33,648 bases of DNA from a gamma proteobacterium SCGC AB-629-P17 (GCA_000372785.1 KB889761.1:1-33648), one strand, 5' to 3'. Counted from the stretch's first letter, positions 9,087-19,025 are shown. The notes: generated by a model not told the origin, from the letters alone. Made by a program: numbers and translations.

Positions 9087-9521
9087 ATGAATCTTAATAC
9101 ATTGAAGCCTGCATTGGGTGAAAAAACTGGCAGAAAGCGTGTTGGTCGTGGTATGGGTTCTGGTACTGGAAAAACATGCGGCCGAGGTCATAAAGGACAA
9201 AGTTCTCGCTCTGGTGGTTTTACCAAGATTGGATTTGAGGGTGGCCAGATGCCATTACAAAGAAGATTACCAAAGGTTGGTTTTACTTCACGCATCTCAA
9301 GAGTGACCTCACAAGTAACCCTCTCTCAACTTGATAAGCTAACTGAAACTGACATTAATATTGATGTTTTAAAGAAAAACAACCTTGTTACTAAAAACAT
9401 TTTAAGAGTAAAAGTGATGCTTTCAGGTGAAATTACACGTGCGATTAACTTGACTGGTATTAAAGTAAGTAAGGGCGCAAAAAAAGCTATTGAAGCTGCC
9501 AAAGGAACCATAAGCGAGTAA
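9087..9521 (+). CDS. rplO: 50S ribosomal protein L15
   Basis: A 144-residue L15 with the glycine- and arginine-rich N-terminal arm ([30 protein letters not shown], about residues 15-44) and the [16 protein letters not shown] motif. It is a late-assembly 50S protein. The C-terminal L18e/L15 fold ends [14 protein letters not shown], normal for the family. Confidence 0.96.
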   Translation: MNLNTLKPALGEKTGRKRVGRGMGSGTGKTCGRGHKGQSSRSGGFTKIGFEGGQMPLQRRLPKVGFTSRISRVTSQVTLSQLDKLTETDINIDVLKKNNLVTKNILRVKVMLSGEITRAINLTGIKVSKGAKKAIEAAKGTISE

Positions 9522-9525
9522 TAAA

Positions 9526-10827
9526 ATGAGCCAATCACCTCTAGGACTTAGTGAAGATTTAATAAAGCGCATCCTTTATTTGTTGGGAGCGTTAATCGTT
9601 TTTAGATTGGGAACACATATTGTGATTCCATTCATATCGCAGACGGCGCTTGCTTCATTAGTAGAAGACAACAGAGATGGTATTTTGGGTATGTTTAATA
9701 TGTTCTCAGGTGGAGCGTTAGAACGCCTTTCTATTTTCACTCTTGGGATAATGCCTTATATTTCCTCATCAATCATCATGACACTTATGACTTCAGTCGT
9801 ACCTCATTTTGAGCAATTGAAGAAAGAAGGAGAGCGTGGTAGAAGAAAAATTACTCAATACACTCGTATGGGTACTGTGTTTTTAGCAGTCTTTCAATCC
9901 TATGGAATTTCAATAGCATTGCAATCGCAAACAGGGGCTGGAGTTCCTCTGGTGACAAATCCTGGCCTGACATTTAGCTTTGTTACTGTTGTGACGTTAA
10001 CTACTGGAACACTATTCTTAATGTGGTTAGGAGAACAGATTAGTGAAAAAGGTGTTGGTAATGGCATTTCAATGATTATATTTGCTGGTATCGTTGCCGG
10101 TCTACCTGTCTCTTTAGGCAATACGCTTGGTATGGTAAGTACTGGTGAGTTGAGTGTTTTTGCTGTTGTATTAATATTGATTATGGCAGCTGTAGTGATG
10201 GGCTTTGTTGTCTTTATGGAAAGAGCTCAGAGACGAATCACTGTAAATTACGCCAAACGACAGCAAGGACGTAAAATGGTCGGAGGTCAAAGCTCCTATT
10301 TACCCCTTAAGATCAACATGGCGGGTGTTATTCCTCCAATTTTTGCCTCTAGCATTATTCTATTTCCAGCAACATTGGGTGGTTGGTTTTCGCAAACAGA
10401 AGGACTGGGCTGGTTGGCAGATATTACTTCCAGTATATCCCCGGGACAGCCACTATATATCATGTTCTATGCTTCGGCGATTGTGTTTTTTACTTTTTTC
10501 TATACAGCACTTACATTTAATGCTAAGGATACAGCAGACAATCTAAGAAAGTCTGGTGGATTTATTCCAGGAATAAGACCAGGTCAGCACTCAGCGGATT
10601 ATATTGACAGTGTCACCTCAAGGTTAACAGCAGTTGGTGCAATCTATATTACGGCAGTTTGTTTATTGCCAGAGTTTTTAATTTTGTATTGGAATGTGCC
10701 CTTCTATTTTGGTGGCACCAGTCTTCTCATCATTGTTGTCGTGGTGATGGATTTTATCGCACAAGCGCAGTCTCATATGATGTCAAATCAGTACGAAGGT
10801 TTGATGCGCAAAGCGAACTTAAAGTAA
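9526..10827 (+). CDS. secY: Protein translocase channel subunit SecY
   Basis: A 433-residue membrane protein with about ten hydrophobic segments that forms the SecYEG export channel in the inner membrane. Recognisable motifs are the early [11 protein letters not shown] segment, [26 protein letters not shown] (plug and TM2), the [20 protein letters not shown] loop, [17 protein letters not shown] (cytosolic loop C4) and the loop C5 region [12 protein letters not shown]. It lies within spc as usual, five bases after rplO. Confidence 0.97.
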   Translation: MSQSPLGLSEDLIKRILYLLGALIVFRLGTHIVIPFISQTALASLVEDNRDGILGMFNMFSGGALERLSIFTLGIMPYISSSIIMTLMTSVVPHFEQLKKEGERGRRKITQYTRMGTVFLAVFQSYGISIALQSQTGAGVPLVTNPGLTFSFVTVVTLTTGTLFLMWLGEQISEKGVGNGISMIIFAGIVAGLPVSLGNTLGMVSTGELSVFAVVLILIMAAVVMGFVVFMERAQRRITVNYAKRQQGRKMVGGQSSYLPLKINMAGVIPPIFASSIILFPATLGGWFSQTEGLGWLADITSSISPGQPLYIMFYASAIVFFTFFYTALTFNAKDTADNLRKSGGFIPGIRPGQHSADYIDSVTSRLTAVGAIYITAVCLLPEFLILYWNVPFYFGGTSLLIIVVVVMDFIAQAQSHMMSNQYEGLMRKANLK

Positions 10828-10836
10828 GGGTTAGTT

Positions 10837-10950
10837 ATGAAAGTAAGAACATCTGTTAAAAAAATATGTAAAGATTGCAAAATTATTAAGCGACACGGAG
10901 TGATTCGTGTCATTTGTAAAGACCCTCGTCACAAGCAAAGACAAGGGTGA
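10837..10950 (+). CDS. rpmJ: 50S ribosomal protein L36
   Basis: A 37-residue protein, [17 protein letters not shown]...[15 protein letters not shown]. It has the C-x2-C...C-x4-H zinc ribbon of the zinc-binding L36 type, at Cys11, Cys14, Cys27 and His32. It follows secY by nine bases, as in other gammaproteobacteria, and is the last gene of spc. Confidence 0.95.
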   Translation: MKVRTSVKKICKDCKIIKRHGVIRVICKDPRHKQRQG

Positions 10951-10955
10951 TGACA

Positions 10956-10984
10956 TTGACAAATATTGATTTACAAAGTAAAAT
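10956..10984 (+). promoter_or_regulatory. Sigma-70 promoter of the alpha operon
   Basis: A perfect TTGACA (10956-10961), a 17-bp spacer and TAAAAT (10979-10984), one mismatch from consensus, lie in the only long gap of the ribosomal array (10951-11064). Transcription would start near 10991, about 74 bases before rpsM. This is the strongest promoter match I see in the window. Confidence 0.75.
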
Positions 10985-11011
10985 TTCACGATTTTTCGAT
11001 TTTAGAATTAT

Positions 11012-11030
11012 GGGTGAAAAAACTTCACCC
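11012..11030 (+). promoter_or_regulatory. Hairpin in the alpha-operon leader
   Basis: GGGTGAA (11012-11018) pairs with TTCACCC (11024-11030) around a five-base loop. It lies in the leader between the promoter and the rpsM start. It is not followed by a T tract, so it is not a terminator. In E. coli this leader folds into a pseudoknot bound by S4. This hairpin could be part of such an element, but I could not derive the full pseudoknot. Confidence 0.35.
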
Positions 11031-11064
11031 GAACGAAATATTTATTGAGGTATAGGTAGAATTT

Positions 11065-11418
11065 ATGGCACGAATTGCAGGAATAAATATTCCAACAGAT
11101 AAGCACATTGTAATTGGTTTGCAGTCAATTTTTGGTATCGGAAAAACCCGATCAAAATTAATTTGTGAAATACTAAAACTAGATCCTAGTACTAAGGTCT
11201 CTGAATTAACTGAAGATGAGTTGGAGTCCATACGTGCAACTGTGTCTAAGTATGAAGTAGAAGGTGATTTAAGACGTGAAGTTGCAATGAACATTAAACG
11301 TCTTAGAGACTTAGGTTGCTATAGAGGTATTCGTCACAGGAAATCACTTCCTTTGCGTGGTCAAAGAACAAAAACTAACGCCAGAACTCGTAAGGGCCCT
11401 CGACGTTTAATTAAATAA
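11065..11418 (+). CDS. rpsM: 30S ribosomal protein S13
   Basis: A 117-residue S13 ([31 protein letters not shown]) with the helix-two-turn-helix region and the basic tail ([20 protein letters not shown]) that touches P-site tRNA. It forms bridges to L5 and 23S rRNA. First gene of the alpha operon, behind its own promoter. Confidence 0.97.
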   Translation: MARIAGINIPTDKHIVIGLQSIFGIGKTRSKLICEILKLDPSTKVSELTEDELESIRATVSKYEVEGDLRREVAMNIKRLRDLGCYRGIRHRKSLPLRGQRTKTNARTRKGPRRLIK

Positions 11419-11434
11419 TTAGGGCATACTATTT

Positions 11435-11821
11435 ATGGCAACAGAACAATCAGCTAAAAAGAAGTCTAAGAAAATCGTTTCAGATGGAATTGCACACATT
11501 CATGCAACTTTTAATAATACTATTGTGATGATTACTGATCGTCATGGGAATACTTTATGTTGGGCTACTTCAGGTGGTGCAGGTTTTAGAGGTTCAAGGA
11601 AATCAACCCCTTTTGCTGCACAAGTTGCTGCAGGAAGTTGTGGTGAGAAAGCGCAAGCTATTGGTATGAAGAATCTTGACGTTCGAGTTAAGGGCCCTGG
11701 TCCAGGTAGAGATTCGGCTATTCGTGGCCTCAATGCACAGGGCTTAAAAATCCAATCAATAACTGATGTGACGCCAATTCCGCACAATGGGTGTCGTCCA
11801 TCTAAAAAACGAAGAGTATAA
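11435..11821 (+). CDS. rpsK: 30S ribosomal protein S11
   Basis: A 128-residue S11 with the family core ([46 protein letters not shown]) and the conserved C-terminal [18 protein letters not shown]. It lies on the 30S platform by the E site and the mRNA exit. Confidence 0.97.
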   Translation: MATEQSAKKKSKKIVSDGIAHIHATFNNTIVMITDRHGNTLCWATSGGAGFRGSRKSTPFAAQVAAGSCGEKAQAIGMKNLDVRVKGPGPGRDSAIRGLNAQGLKIQSITDVTPIPHNGCRPSKKRRV

Positions 11822-11830
11822 GGATAAATT

Positions 11831-12457
11831 ATGGCAAGATATACTGGCCCTACATGCAAATTAGCACGCCGTGAAGGCGCTGACTTAGAGCTTAAGAGCG
11901 GCATTAGATCGATAGACTCAAAGTGTAAATTATCACAGTTACCTGGTATGCATGGTGTAAACGCTCGTCGTCAAAAAGGTAGTGATTACGGCTTACAGTT
12001 GCGTGAAAAGCAGAAAGTTAGACGTATGTATGGCGTGTTAGAGAAACAATTCCGACTGTATTACAAAAAAGCGAGTTCAAAAAAAGGATCGACTGGAGAG
12101 AACTTATTGTCGCTGCTTGAGTGTCGCCTTGATAATGTGGTTTACCGTATGGGGTTCGCTTCAACTCGTTCAGAGGCGAGACAATTGGTTTCTCATAAAT
12201 CAATCGTAGTGAATGGTAAGGTTGTGAACATACCTTCTTATCAGGTAAGTGCAAATGATGAAATCTCTGTTAGAGAGAAATCAAAAAAACAAAACCGAAT
12301 TCAACTAGCCGTTGAGATTTCAGGACAGAATGGATTAGCTGAGTGGGTTGATGTTGATAACAAGTCATTGAAAGGTATATTTAAAAATGTGCCTTCTCGT
12401 GATGAGTTGTCAGCTGATATTTCAGAACATTTAATCGTTGAATTGTATTCTAAATAG
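11831..12457 (+). CDS. rpsD: 30S ribosomal protein S4
   Basis: A 208-residue S4 whose sequence follows the enterobacterial protein closely ([28 protein letters not shown], then an S4 RNA-binding domain [23 protein letters not shown], ending [15 protein letters not shown]). It is a primary assembly protein, and in E. coli the repressor of the alpha operon. It lies directly before rpoA in the classical order. Confidence 0.97.
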   Translation: MARYTGPTCKLARREGADLELKSGIRSIDSKCKLSQLPGMHGVNARRQKGSDYGLQLREKQKVRRMYGVLEKQFRLYYKKASSKKGSTGENLLSLLECRLDNVVYRMGFASTRSEARQLVSHKSIVVNGKVVNIPSYQVSANDEISVREKSKKQNRIQLAVEISGQNGLAEWVDVDNKSLKGIFKNVPSRDELSADISEHLIVELYSK

Positions 12458-12466
12458 GAATTAAAT

Positions 12467-13447
12467 ATGCAAGGAAGTGCAAGAGATTTTCTAAAACCAA
12501 AACTAGTCGATTCAGTTGAATTGTCTGCAAACGAGTATCGTGTTGTTCTTGAGCCATTTGAGCGTGGTTTTGGACATACATTGGGAAATTCACTAAGAAG
12601 AACTTTATTGTCTTCTATGGTTGGTTCAGCAATTACTGAAGTTTCGATTGAAGGTGTAATGCATGAATTTTCAACCATTGAAGGTGTCCAAGAAGATGTG
12701 CTTGATATCCTTCTAAACCTCAAGGAAACTTCTGTAGGACTTAATGCGAGTGAAACTGCAACCGTAATCATCGAGAAAGAAGGCCCATCTCAACTAACTG
12801 GCGCAGATATTGAATCCAATGGTACTGATGTATCAGTATTCAACCCTGAGAAGGTTATCGCGACTATAAACGATGGTGGCAAAATTAGAATGACATTAAG
12901 GATTGATACTGGAGTTGGATACGATGTTGCCGTTTCTCGAACTGTTGAATCCGAAACTATTGGTAGTATTCAGTTGGATGCAAGCTTCTCACCAATTAAA
13001 CGTGTCAGTTTTACAGTTGAATCAGCACGTGTTGAACAAAAAGTAAACCTAGATAGACTTAATATTGTTATCGAAACAAACGGTTCGGTTGACGCAGAAG
13101 AAGCAGTTAAGCGTGCAGCAACGATATTGCAAGATCAACTCTCATCATTTGTAGAACTTGAGCCGGTGGTTGAGGAAGAACCGCAGCCGACTTCTGACGA
13201 TTTCCCGCCAATGTATTTGTCGGCTGTTGATGAGCTAGAGTTAACGGTTCGTTCTGCTAACTGTTTAAAGGCAGAGCAAATATACTATATTGGTGATCTG
13301 ATTCAAAAATCAGAACAGGACTTATTAAGGACACCAAACTTGGGTCGTAAGTCGCTTAATGAAATTAAAGAAGTCCTCACTGAAAAAAATCTTGAACTTG
13401 GTACAGAGATAGAAAACTGGCCGCCAGTTGATTTAATGAGTGATTAA
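12467..13447 (+). CDS. rpoA: RNA polymerase alpha subunit
   Basis: The 326-residue alpha subunit with both domains. The N-terminal assembly domain contains [23 protein letters not shown] (about residues 28-50). The C-terminal domain ([52 protein letters not shown], about residues 250-305) includes the arginine and asparagine used for UP-element and activator contact. Length and order are normal for gammaproteobacteria. Confidence 0.98.
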   Translation: MQGSARDFLKPKLVDSVELSANEYRVVLEPFERGFGHTLGNSLRRTLLSSMVGSAITEVSIEGVMHEFSTIEGVQEDVLDILLNLKETSVGLNASETATVIIEKEGPSQLTGADIESNGTDVSVFNPEKVIATINDGGKIRMTLRIDTGVGYDVAVSRTVESETIGSIQLDASFSPIKRVSFTVESARVEQKVNLDRLNIVIETNGSVDAEEAVKRAATILQDQLSSFVELEPVVEEEPQPTSDDFPPMYLSAVDELELTVRSANCLKAEQIYYIGDLIQKSEQDLLRTPNLGRKSLNEIKEVLTEKNLELGTEIENWPPVDLMSD

Positions 13448-13456
13448 GGATAAATA

Positions 13457-13870
13457 ATGAGACACAGAAAGTCAGGTAGACAGCTTAACCGCAATTCATC
13501 GCATAGAAAGGCGATGTTTCAGAATATGGCAAATTCACTATTCTTGCATGAAGCTATTAAAACAACTTTGCCAAAAGCAAAGGAACTTCGTCGTGTAGTT
13601 GAGCCATTAATTACTAAGGCAAAATCAGACAGTGTCGCAAACCGTCGTCACGTATTTTCAAAGTTACGTGATGATGCAATGGTTGCAAAGTTATTTAGCG
13701 AATTAGGTCCATTTTATAAAGACCGTCCTGGGGGTTATGTTCGTATTCTGAAAGCGGGTTTTCGAACAGGTGACAAGGCCCCAATGGCTGTAGTGCAATT
13801 GGTTGATTTTGAAAGTGGTGAAGAAATTATTTCAGAAGATCCAATACAAGAAACACAAGAAGAATCTTAA
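13457..13870 (+). CDS. rplQ: 50S ribosomal protein L17
   Basis: A 137-residue L17 ([29 protein letters not shown] ... [27 protein letters not shown]). It carries a short acidic C-terminal end ([18 protein letters not shown]), modestly longer than usual. It lies near the tunnel exit and normally ends the alpha operon. Here another ribosomal gene follows after 12 bases. Confidence 0.96.
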   Translation: MRHRKSGRQLNRNSSHRKAMFQNMANSLFLHEAIKTTLPKAKELRRVVEPLITKAKSDSVANRRHVFSKLRDDAMVAKLFSELGPFYKDRPGGYVRILKAGFRTGDKAPMAVVQLVDFESGEEIISEDPIQETQEES

Positions 13871-13882
13871 GGGAATTATTAT

Positions 13883-14098
13883 ATGCCAGCAATTAAAGTA
13901 AGAGAGAACGAGCCATTTGATATAGCATTACGTCGTTTCCGACGTTTATGTGATCGAGCGGGTGTTATTACAGATGTAAGAAAAAAAGAGTTTTTTGAAA
14001 AGCCGACTTGGGTCAATAAACGCAAAAAGGCTGCAGCTGTTAAAAGAACACACAAAGAAATGGCAAAAAACCGTATTCATCGCAAACGTATGTACTAA
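13883..14098 (+). CDS. rpsU: 30S ribosomal protein S21
   Basis: A 71-residue basic protein ([28 protein letters not shown] ... [15 protein letters not shown]) of the normal S21 length and sequence. S21 helps the 30S subunit base-pair with mRNA leaders. In most gammaproteobacteria rpsU heads the rpsU-dnaG-rpoD operon. Here it lies 12 bases after rplQ with a GGGAA ribosome-binding site and no terminator in between, so it is probably read with the alpha operon. Confidence 0.95.
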   Translation: MPAIKVRENEPFDIALRRFRRLCDRAGVITDVRKKEFFEKPTWVNKRKKAAAVKRTHKEMAKNRIHRKRMY

Positions 14099-14131
14099 GA
14101 GGCCTCTCTTGGCGCAACATAAATACGCAAA

Positions 14132-14578
14132 ATGTCTCAGCTAAAAAAACGCATTACCGACGATATGAAGTCGGCAATGAAAGCGAAAGACAAACAAGCC
14201 CTTAAAGCAGTACGTATGATTCTTGGGGCAATCAAACAAAAAGAAGTTGACGACCGCATCGAGCTAGATGATGCACATGTGATGGCCGTTATTCAAAAAA
14301 TGGTCAAGCAACGCAAAGATTCCATATCTCAGTTCTCTGACGCTGGTCGCAGTGACTTAGTAGAGGTAGAGGAGGCTGAACTAGTTATCATTAATAGCTA
14401 CATGCCAGAGCAACTAAGTGATGAAGAGGTAAAAGCAGCTGTCGTAAGGACAATAACCGATTGTGGTGCAGATTCTATGAAAGACATGGGCAAACTTATG
14501 GGTGTGCTCAAAGGTCAGCTAGACGGTAAAGCTGATATGGGTCTAGTTTCTCGTCTGATCAAAGACAAATTGTCATAA
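14132..14578 (+). CDS. yqeY: GatB/YqeY domain protein
   Basis: A 148-residue protein of the YqeY family (MSQLKKRITDDMKSAMKAKDKQALKAVRMILGAIKQKEVDDR, then QRKDSISQFSDAGR and AELVIINSYMPEQLSDEEV). The fold matches the tRNA-binding tail domain of GatB, the amidotransferase subunit; a role in tRNA handling is assumed but unproven. In many proteobacteria it sits beside rpsU, as here, so the pair has moved together. It ends six bases from the convergent AraC-family gene, and I see no terminator in that gap. Confidence 0.9.
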   Translation: MSQLKKRITDDMKSAMKAKDKQALKAVRMILGAIKQKEVDDRIELDDAHVMAVIQKMVKQRKDSISQFSDAGRSDLVEVEEAELVIINSYMPEQLSDEEVKAAVVRTITDCGADSMKDMGKLMGVLKGQLDGKADMGLVSRLIKDKLS

Positions 14579-14584
14579 ATCAAT

Positions 14585-15580
14585 CTAGTTTTGTAAACCC
14601 TTCTTGAAGGTGGTTGGTGTTATATTTGTTTGACTAATGAACCAGCGGATAAATGAAGAAGGTTCTGAGTAGCCGAGTAAATACGAGATAACTTTAACAG
14701 ACTGCCCCTCGTTTAACATCAGTTTCGCTCTTTTCAGCTTATGTTGGTTAAATGTTTGACGAAAATTCGTTTTATTTTTTGACAACTGATTGCGAAGCGA
14801 ATTAACACTCATACCCAGCTGACCAGATATTTTCTCAATGTTGACATTGTTGTAGTTATTTTCATAATTACATAGTAGGGTTTCCACTCTATCAATCATG
14901 TTGCTCCGGGTTTGCTTCTGTTGTAACTTTTCTTTAGCGATTGATGTTAAAAAAGCAACTAATTTTGAGTTAGAAAGACTATTTTTTTTCATAAAAGTAT
15001 TGTGGCTGATGGTGATAGAGGTTTCAGTGCCATTAAAAATAAGAGGACAATTAAAAACTGATTTTTTGTTAATTGATTGCTTGCTTGGCTGAATTTTGGT
15101 AGTAATATGTTTAATTGCATATCTTTTTGACCTGATAAAGGCGGCAAGCATTGACAAACACAAGTTTTCATATAGACTTGGGTATTCAATTACTGGGTCT
15201 GCAATGAATTGAATTTTGACTATGTCCTGATGTTTGTTGACTAAAACTTTGATACCCTCAAGTTCTATATTAATATATGTTTGAAGTAATTTAAAACTCT
15301 CTTTTAGGTTTCTTGAATACAAAAATATCAAACCTAATAATTCAGCATAGTTCGGTCTTATTTGCGCCAATTTAGAATAATTAATCGAGATCAGATCGTC
15401 ATCAAAAACGGACTCAGCTTGAATAAAAAAATTTAAAAACATCTCAATAGGTAGTGTTAAGTTTTGGTTTAATAATATTTTTTCAGGCAAACCTATTCTG
15501 CTACAAATTTCATCAACCTCTTTGGGATAAATTTGTTGGAATCTTAGAATGGATCTCCAAGCAATGCTATGTATGTTCAT
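14585..15580 (-). CDS. AraC-family transcriptional regulator
   Basis: This 331-residue protein has the two-part layout of the OruR/arabinose-binding-domain subgroup: an effector-binding N-terminal part (about residues 20-200, MNIHSIAWRSILRFQQIYPKEVDEI) and a C-terminal AraC/XylS DNA-binding domain with two helix-turn-helix units (about 235-328; GQLGMSVNSLRNQLSKN and VISYLLGYSEPSSFIRWF). It is divergent from the MttB-family gene across 126 bases, which suggests it controls that gene or the substrate that gene handles. The effector cannot be read from the sequence; a methylated amine such as betaine is a guess from context. Confidence 0.85.
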   Translation of the reverse strand: MNIHSIAWRSILRFQQIYPKEVDEICSRIGLPEKILLNQNLTLPIEMFLNFFIQAESVFDDDLISINYSKLAQIRPNYAELLGLIFLYSRNLKESFKLLQTYINIELEGIKVLVNKHQDIVKIQFIADPVIEYPSLYENLCLSMLAAFIRSKRYAIKHITTKIQPSKQSINKKSVFNCPLIFNGTETSITISHNTFMKKNSLSNSKLVAFLTSIAKEKLQQKQTRSNMIDRVETLLCNYENNYNNVNIEKISGQLGMSVNSLRNQLSKNKTNFRQTFNQHKLKRAKLMLNEGQSVKVISYLLGYSEPSSFIRWFISQTNITPTTFKKGLQN

Positions 15581-15581
15581 G

Positions 15582-15602
15582 CAATTAAAGTTTGGTTAAT
15601 TG
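15582..15602. promoter_or_regulatory. Inverted repeat, possible operator for the AraC-family regulator
   Basis: CAATTAA (15582-15588), a seven-base spacer and TTAATTG (15596-15602) form a perfect inverted repeat directly upstream of the regulator's start. A third CAATTAA occurs at 15635-15641 in the same intergenic region. Such spaced half-sites fit autoregulation by an AraC-type protein. The motif is AT-rich, so chance is possible. Confidence 0.35.
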
Positions 15603-15706
15603 TAATAAAGTGTTAATATTTTATTATATTATGTCAATTAAAATTCTCTTAAATCTGTTGGTCACCGTATTTTTTCACATTCTAATAGATATGATACATA
15701 ATATAG

Positions 15707-16495
15707 ATGTCTAGAAGAAAATCGGCACGAGCCGCTAAACAAGCCCAAAGAGCAAAAGCGCCTGAAATAAATCCGTGCCCTCCGGGACAGATTGGCGGTC
15801 AATATAAGCCACTATCAGACCCTCAAGTCAAGCAAATTTATAATGAAGCTCTGCGTATATTAGAACAGATTGGTATGACTGATGTTCCAAAAGTTCTTGA
15901 AACGCAGGCCTTGGCTCATGGTGCAAAAAAAAATAAACAAGGGAGGCTTTGTTACCCTAGCTCTATGGTAGAAAGCATAATTACTTCTGCTTGTAAACAG
16001 TTTACCTTTTATGGTCGTGACCCTAAGCATGATATTGTAGTTGGCGGTGATAAGGTTTATTTTGGAACAGGTGGAGCAGCAGTTCAAACTCTAGATATAG
16101 ATACTGAAGAGTATCGACCTTCAACCTTGTCTGATTTATATGACTTCACTCGCCTTATTGATCAACTATCTAATGTCAGTTGGTTTACTCGGTGCTGCAT
16201 TGCGACTGATGTTGAAGATAATTTCGAACTGGATGTCAATACTGCATACGCACTATTAAAGGGAACCACAAAGCCAGTAGGTATGAGTTTTCATATTGCT
16301 GAGCATGTTGGTCCAATTATCGATATGTTTGATATTGCATTAGGTGGAAAGGGAAAGTTTTCTGATAAACCATTTTGCAAGGCTCATATTAGTCCAGTTA
16401 TCTCGCCGCTAAAATATGGCGAAGACGGGGTGATGGTGGCAATAGCTTGCATGAAACGCGGATATCCGCAAATTTTTTGTCACTATACTTATTAA
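15707..16495 (+). pseudogene. MttB-family methyltransferase, 5' half, interrupted
   Basis: Residues 1-252 (MSRRKSARAAKQAQRAKAPEINPCPPGQIGGQYKPLSD ... PVISPLKYGEDGVMVAIACMKRG) are the N-terminal half of a trimethylamine methyltransferase (MttB)-family protein. After base 16462 the sequence turns to the fadE upstream region and adds ten foreign residues (YPQIFCHYTY) before a stop. The remaining 250 residues lie at 21582-22334. The family moves a methyl group from a quaternary or tertiary amine to a corrinoid protein. No in-frame TAG appears in either half, so this is the non-pyrrolysine type, whose studied members use glycine betaine or related compounds. No partner corrinoid protein lies in the window. 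There is no clear Shine-Dalgarno before the ATG. Confidence 0.88.
16393..16462 (+). repeat. 70-bp direct repeat, left copy (mttB)
   Basis: Bases 16393-16462 are identical to 21512-21581. In this copy the repeat continues mttB from the left and ends exactly where the sequence leaves mttB. Its first seven bases (TCCAGTT) also occur in fadA, so the mttB-derived part is 63-70 bp. Confidence 0.97.
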
Positions 16496-16553
16496 TCATT
16501 TGTTGAAGAGTGCATCTCGTTTAACCTGAAGTTCTAAATAAGCATCAACTTTT

Positions 16554-19010
16554 ATGTTAGAAAATATATTTCAATATTCATTTTTTTCATTTGTGTTAAT
16601 AAGTTTTTTGCTTTTACTTGTATTGGTAAAAACAAAATTAAAACTTTGGCAGGTATGGTTGTTGGCTACCGCGTTGGCATATCCTGGTGCAGTTATATCT
16701 GGTCATTTAGGTGCGCAGATTATATTCGTTATACTGTTGTTTCTAGGAATATTTCTTGTCCCTAAAATCAGATTATTAATATTTACTAAGCCCCTGTTTA
16801 ATGCCATGCGAAAGGCATTACCTCCAATCGGTTTGACTGAGAGAATTGCACTCGAAGCAGGAAGCGTTTGGTGGGATGCTGAACTGTTTCAAGGGAACCC
16901 AAATTGGAAAGAGTTATCAGAACTGGAGGCAACAGAACTAACAGAAGAGGAACAGAGTTTTATTGACAATGAAGTTAATACGCTCTGTTCTATGATCAAC
17001 TCTTATGAAATAGTGGAAAAGCAAGATCTGACAGAAGAGGTCTGGCGCTATATTTTCGATAATGGTTTTCTTGGCATCATTATTCCCAAAGAGTTCAATG
17101 GTTTAGGATTCTCACACTTTGCACATGCAACAATTGTAGGCAAACTTTCCTCTGCTTCTCAATTTTTAGGTATTGCTGTTATGGTTCCAAATTCATTGGG
17201 TCCTGGAGAGCTACTTCTTAAATATGGTACTGAAAAACAAAAACAACATTACTTACCTCGCTTGGCAAAAGGCCAAGAGATTCCTTGCTTTGGCCTGACG
17301 TCAACTGTTGCCGGTTCTGATGCCGGTTCACTTGAAGACAATGGCATTGTTTGTTATGGAGACCATGAGGGCGAGAAGGTATTAGGGCTCAGGCTCAATT
17401 GGGAAAAGCGCTACATTACACTGGCCCCTATTGCCACAGTAATCGGTTTGGCTTTTAAGGCCTATGATCCAGACAACTTATTGCCCAAAGACCACCCTCT
17501 TTATGGAAAAAATGATTTAGGTATTACCTGTGCGCTGATACCTCGCGAGACTCAGGGCGTCAGCATAGGCACTCGTCATCTTCCAGTTGGAGAGCCTTTT
17601 CAAAATGGCCCTATTTATGGTAAAGATGTCTTCATACCAATGGACTGGATTATTGGTGGTGAAAAGATGATTGGCAATGGCTGGAGAATGTTGATGGAGA
17701 GTTTAAGTGTTGGCAGAGGTATTTCTTTGCCGGTCACCGGTGCATCTGCAACACAAGCAATGCTCCTAACCACAAGTGCCTATTCGCAAACCCGTGAGCA
17801 GTTTGGTATTTCAATAGCAAGTATGGAAGGTATTCAAGAGAAACTCGCAACGCTAGCGACCAACGCATACAGGGCGACCGCTAACATTAACCTGTCGACA
17901 TGGGCTCTTGATGCTGGGCATAGACCTTCAATCATCTCTGCCATTGTTAAATATCGAAATACCCAGTTACTTCAACAGTCCTCGATTGATGCTATGGATG
18001 TTCATGGTGGAAGGGCAGTTATGCAAGGTAAAAGAAACTATGTGGCTAACGTCTATACTGGAGCTCCGGTCGCTATTACTGTTGAGGGGGCGAACATACT
18101 GACTAGAAGTTTAATGATTTTTGGACAAGGCTTAATTCGTTGCCATCAAACGATGCTCGATGAACTAAATGCACTTCATGATAATAACAAAGAATCAATT
18201 CTAAATTTTGACAGAGCGCTCACAAAACATGTCGGAAACTTTATGAGGAATATTGCAAGGGCAATCCTTTTTTCTTGGACTCGTGGGCGTTTGGCAAAAC
18301 CCTATGGCGATTCTACCACTAAGGTGTTTTATCGAAATTTGGCAGTTTTATCGGCCAAGTTTGCATGCCTGAGTGATATTGCTTTATTGCTATTGACGGG
18401 CTCTTTAAAGCGTAAAGAGATGGTTTCGGGCCGTTTTGCCGATGCAATTTGTGCAATGTATGAAATTAGCGCCTGCTTGAAGCTGTATGAGGAAAAATTT
18501 CAAAACGACGACAAGGTAAAAAGCATTTTGAAGTTGTCTATCCTTCAATTAGTTAAAGAAGCAGATACAGCGATGCTAACTAATATAGAAAGCTTGCCAG
18601 TTAATCGAGTTGTAAAATTACTATTGAAGTTTTTATTCTTTCCATTTTCTGTAACGAATGCCAAAGTAGATGACAGGTTAATTGTTTCTAGTTCCAAATC
18701 CATTGCTGATATTAACTGGTTATTTGAAAATTTCTCAAGTTGCTTGTGCTCTAAATTAAAAGATATTCCTGATCATCCATTCTATATTTTATTTCAAGGC
18801 TATGAGGCGGGAATTTTGTTAAAAGCACTCAAACAAAAGGTCAAAAAAGCTGGATACAAATACCAGCCGAGTGTAACCCTAGAGGCCTGGTTGCAGGAGC
18901 TAGTTGATAGTGATGTTTTAGCCAGCGAAGAAAAAAATGACTGGGTACGATTAAATGAAATAGTTCTCGAATCACTTAAGGTTGACGATTTTAAAAAATT
19001 AGAGACATAA
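16554..19010 (+). CDS. fadE: Acyl-CoA dehydrogenase, FadE type
   Basis: At 818 residues this has the length of E. coli FadE and its domain order: two hydrophobic N-terminal segments (about 10-27 and 35-70) that anchor it at the inner membrane, then the FAD-dependent dehydrogenase domain. Signature stretches are YGTEKQKQHYLPRLAKG (224-240), CFGLTSTVAGSDAG (245-258) and REQFGISIASMEGIQEKLA, followed by the long FadE C-terminal region. It makes the trans-2-enoyl bond in the first step of beta-oxidation. The ribosome-binding site is poor. fadB follows after 15 bases. The copy appears intact although it lies inside mttB. Confidence 0.93.
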   Translation: MLENIFQYSFFSFVLISFLLLLVLVKTKLKLWQVWLLATALAYPGAVISGHLGAQIIFVILLFLGIFLVPKIRLLIFTKPLFNAMRKALPPIGLTERIALEAGSVWWDAELFQGNPNWKELSELEATELTEEEQSFIDNEVNTLCSMINSYEIVEKQDLTEEVWRYIFDNGFLGIIIPKEFNGLGFSHFAHATIVGKLSSASQFLGIAVMVPNSLGPGELLLKYGTEKQKQHYLPRLAKGQEIPCFGLTSTVAGSDAGSLEDNGIVCYGDHEGEKVLGLRLNWEKRYITLAPIATVIGLAFKAYDPDNLLPKDHPLYGKNDLGITCALIPRETQGVSIGTRHLPVGEPFQNGPIYGKDVFIPMDWIIGGEKMIGNGWRMLMESLSVGRGISLPVTGASATQAMLLTTSAYSQTREQFGISIASMEGIQEKLATLATNAYRATANINLSTWALDAGHRPSIISAIVKYRNTQLLQQSSIDAMDVHGGRAVMQGKRNYVANVYTGAPVAITVEGANILTRSLMIFGQGLIRCHQTMLDELNALHDNNKESILNFDRALTKHVGNFMRNIARAILFSWTRGRLAKPYGDSTTKVFYRNLAVLSAKFACLSDIALLLLTGSLKRKEMVSGRFADAICAMYEISACLKLYEEKFQNDDKVKSILKLSILQLVKEADTAMLTNIESLPVNRVVKLLLKFLFFPFSVTNAKVDDRLIVSSSKSIADINWLFENFSSCLCSKLKDIPDHPFYILFQGYEAGILLKALKQKVKKAGYKYQPSVTLEAWLQELVDSDVLASEEKNDWVRLNEIVLESLKVDDFKKLET

Positions 19011-19025
19011 ATTAATAGGAAAACC

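Noticed and set aside
14595-14615. Terminator between yqeY and the AraC-family gene
   Set aside because: The CCTTC/GAAGG stem is only five base pairs, has a two-base loop, lacks a T tract and lies inside the regulator's coding region.
16463-16553. Promoter directly upstream of fadE
   Set aside because: A TTGAAG at 16503 has no -10 at acceptable spacing; nothing else is convincing.
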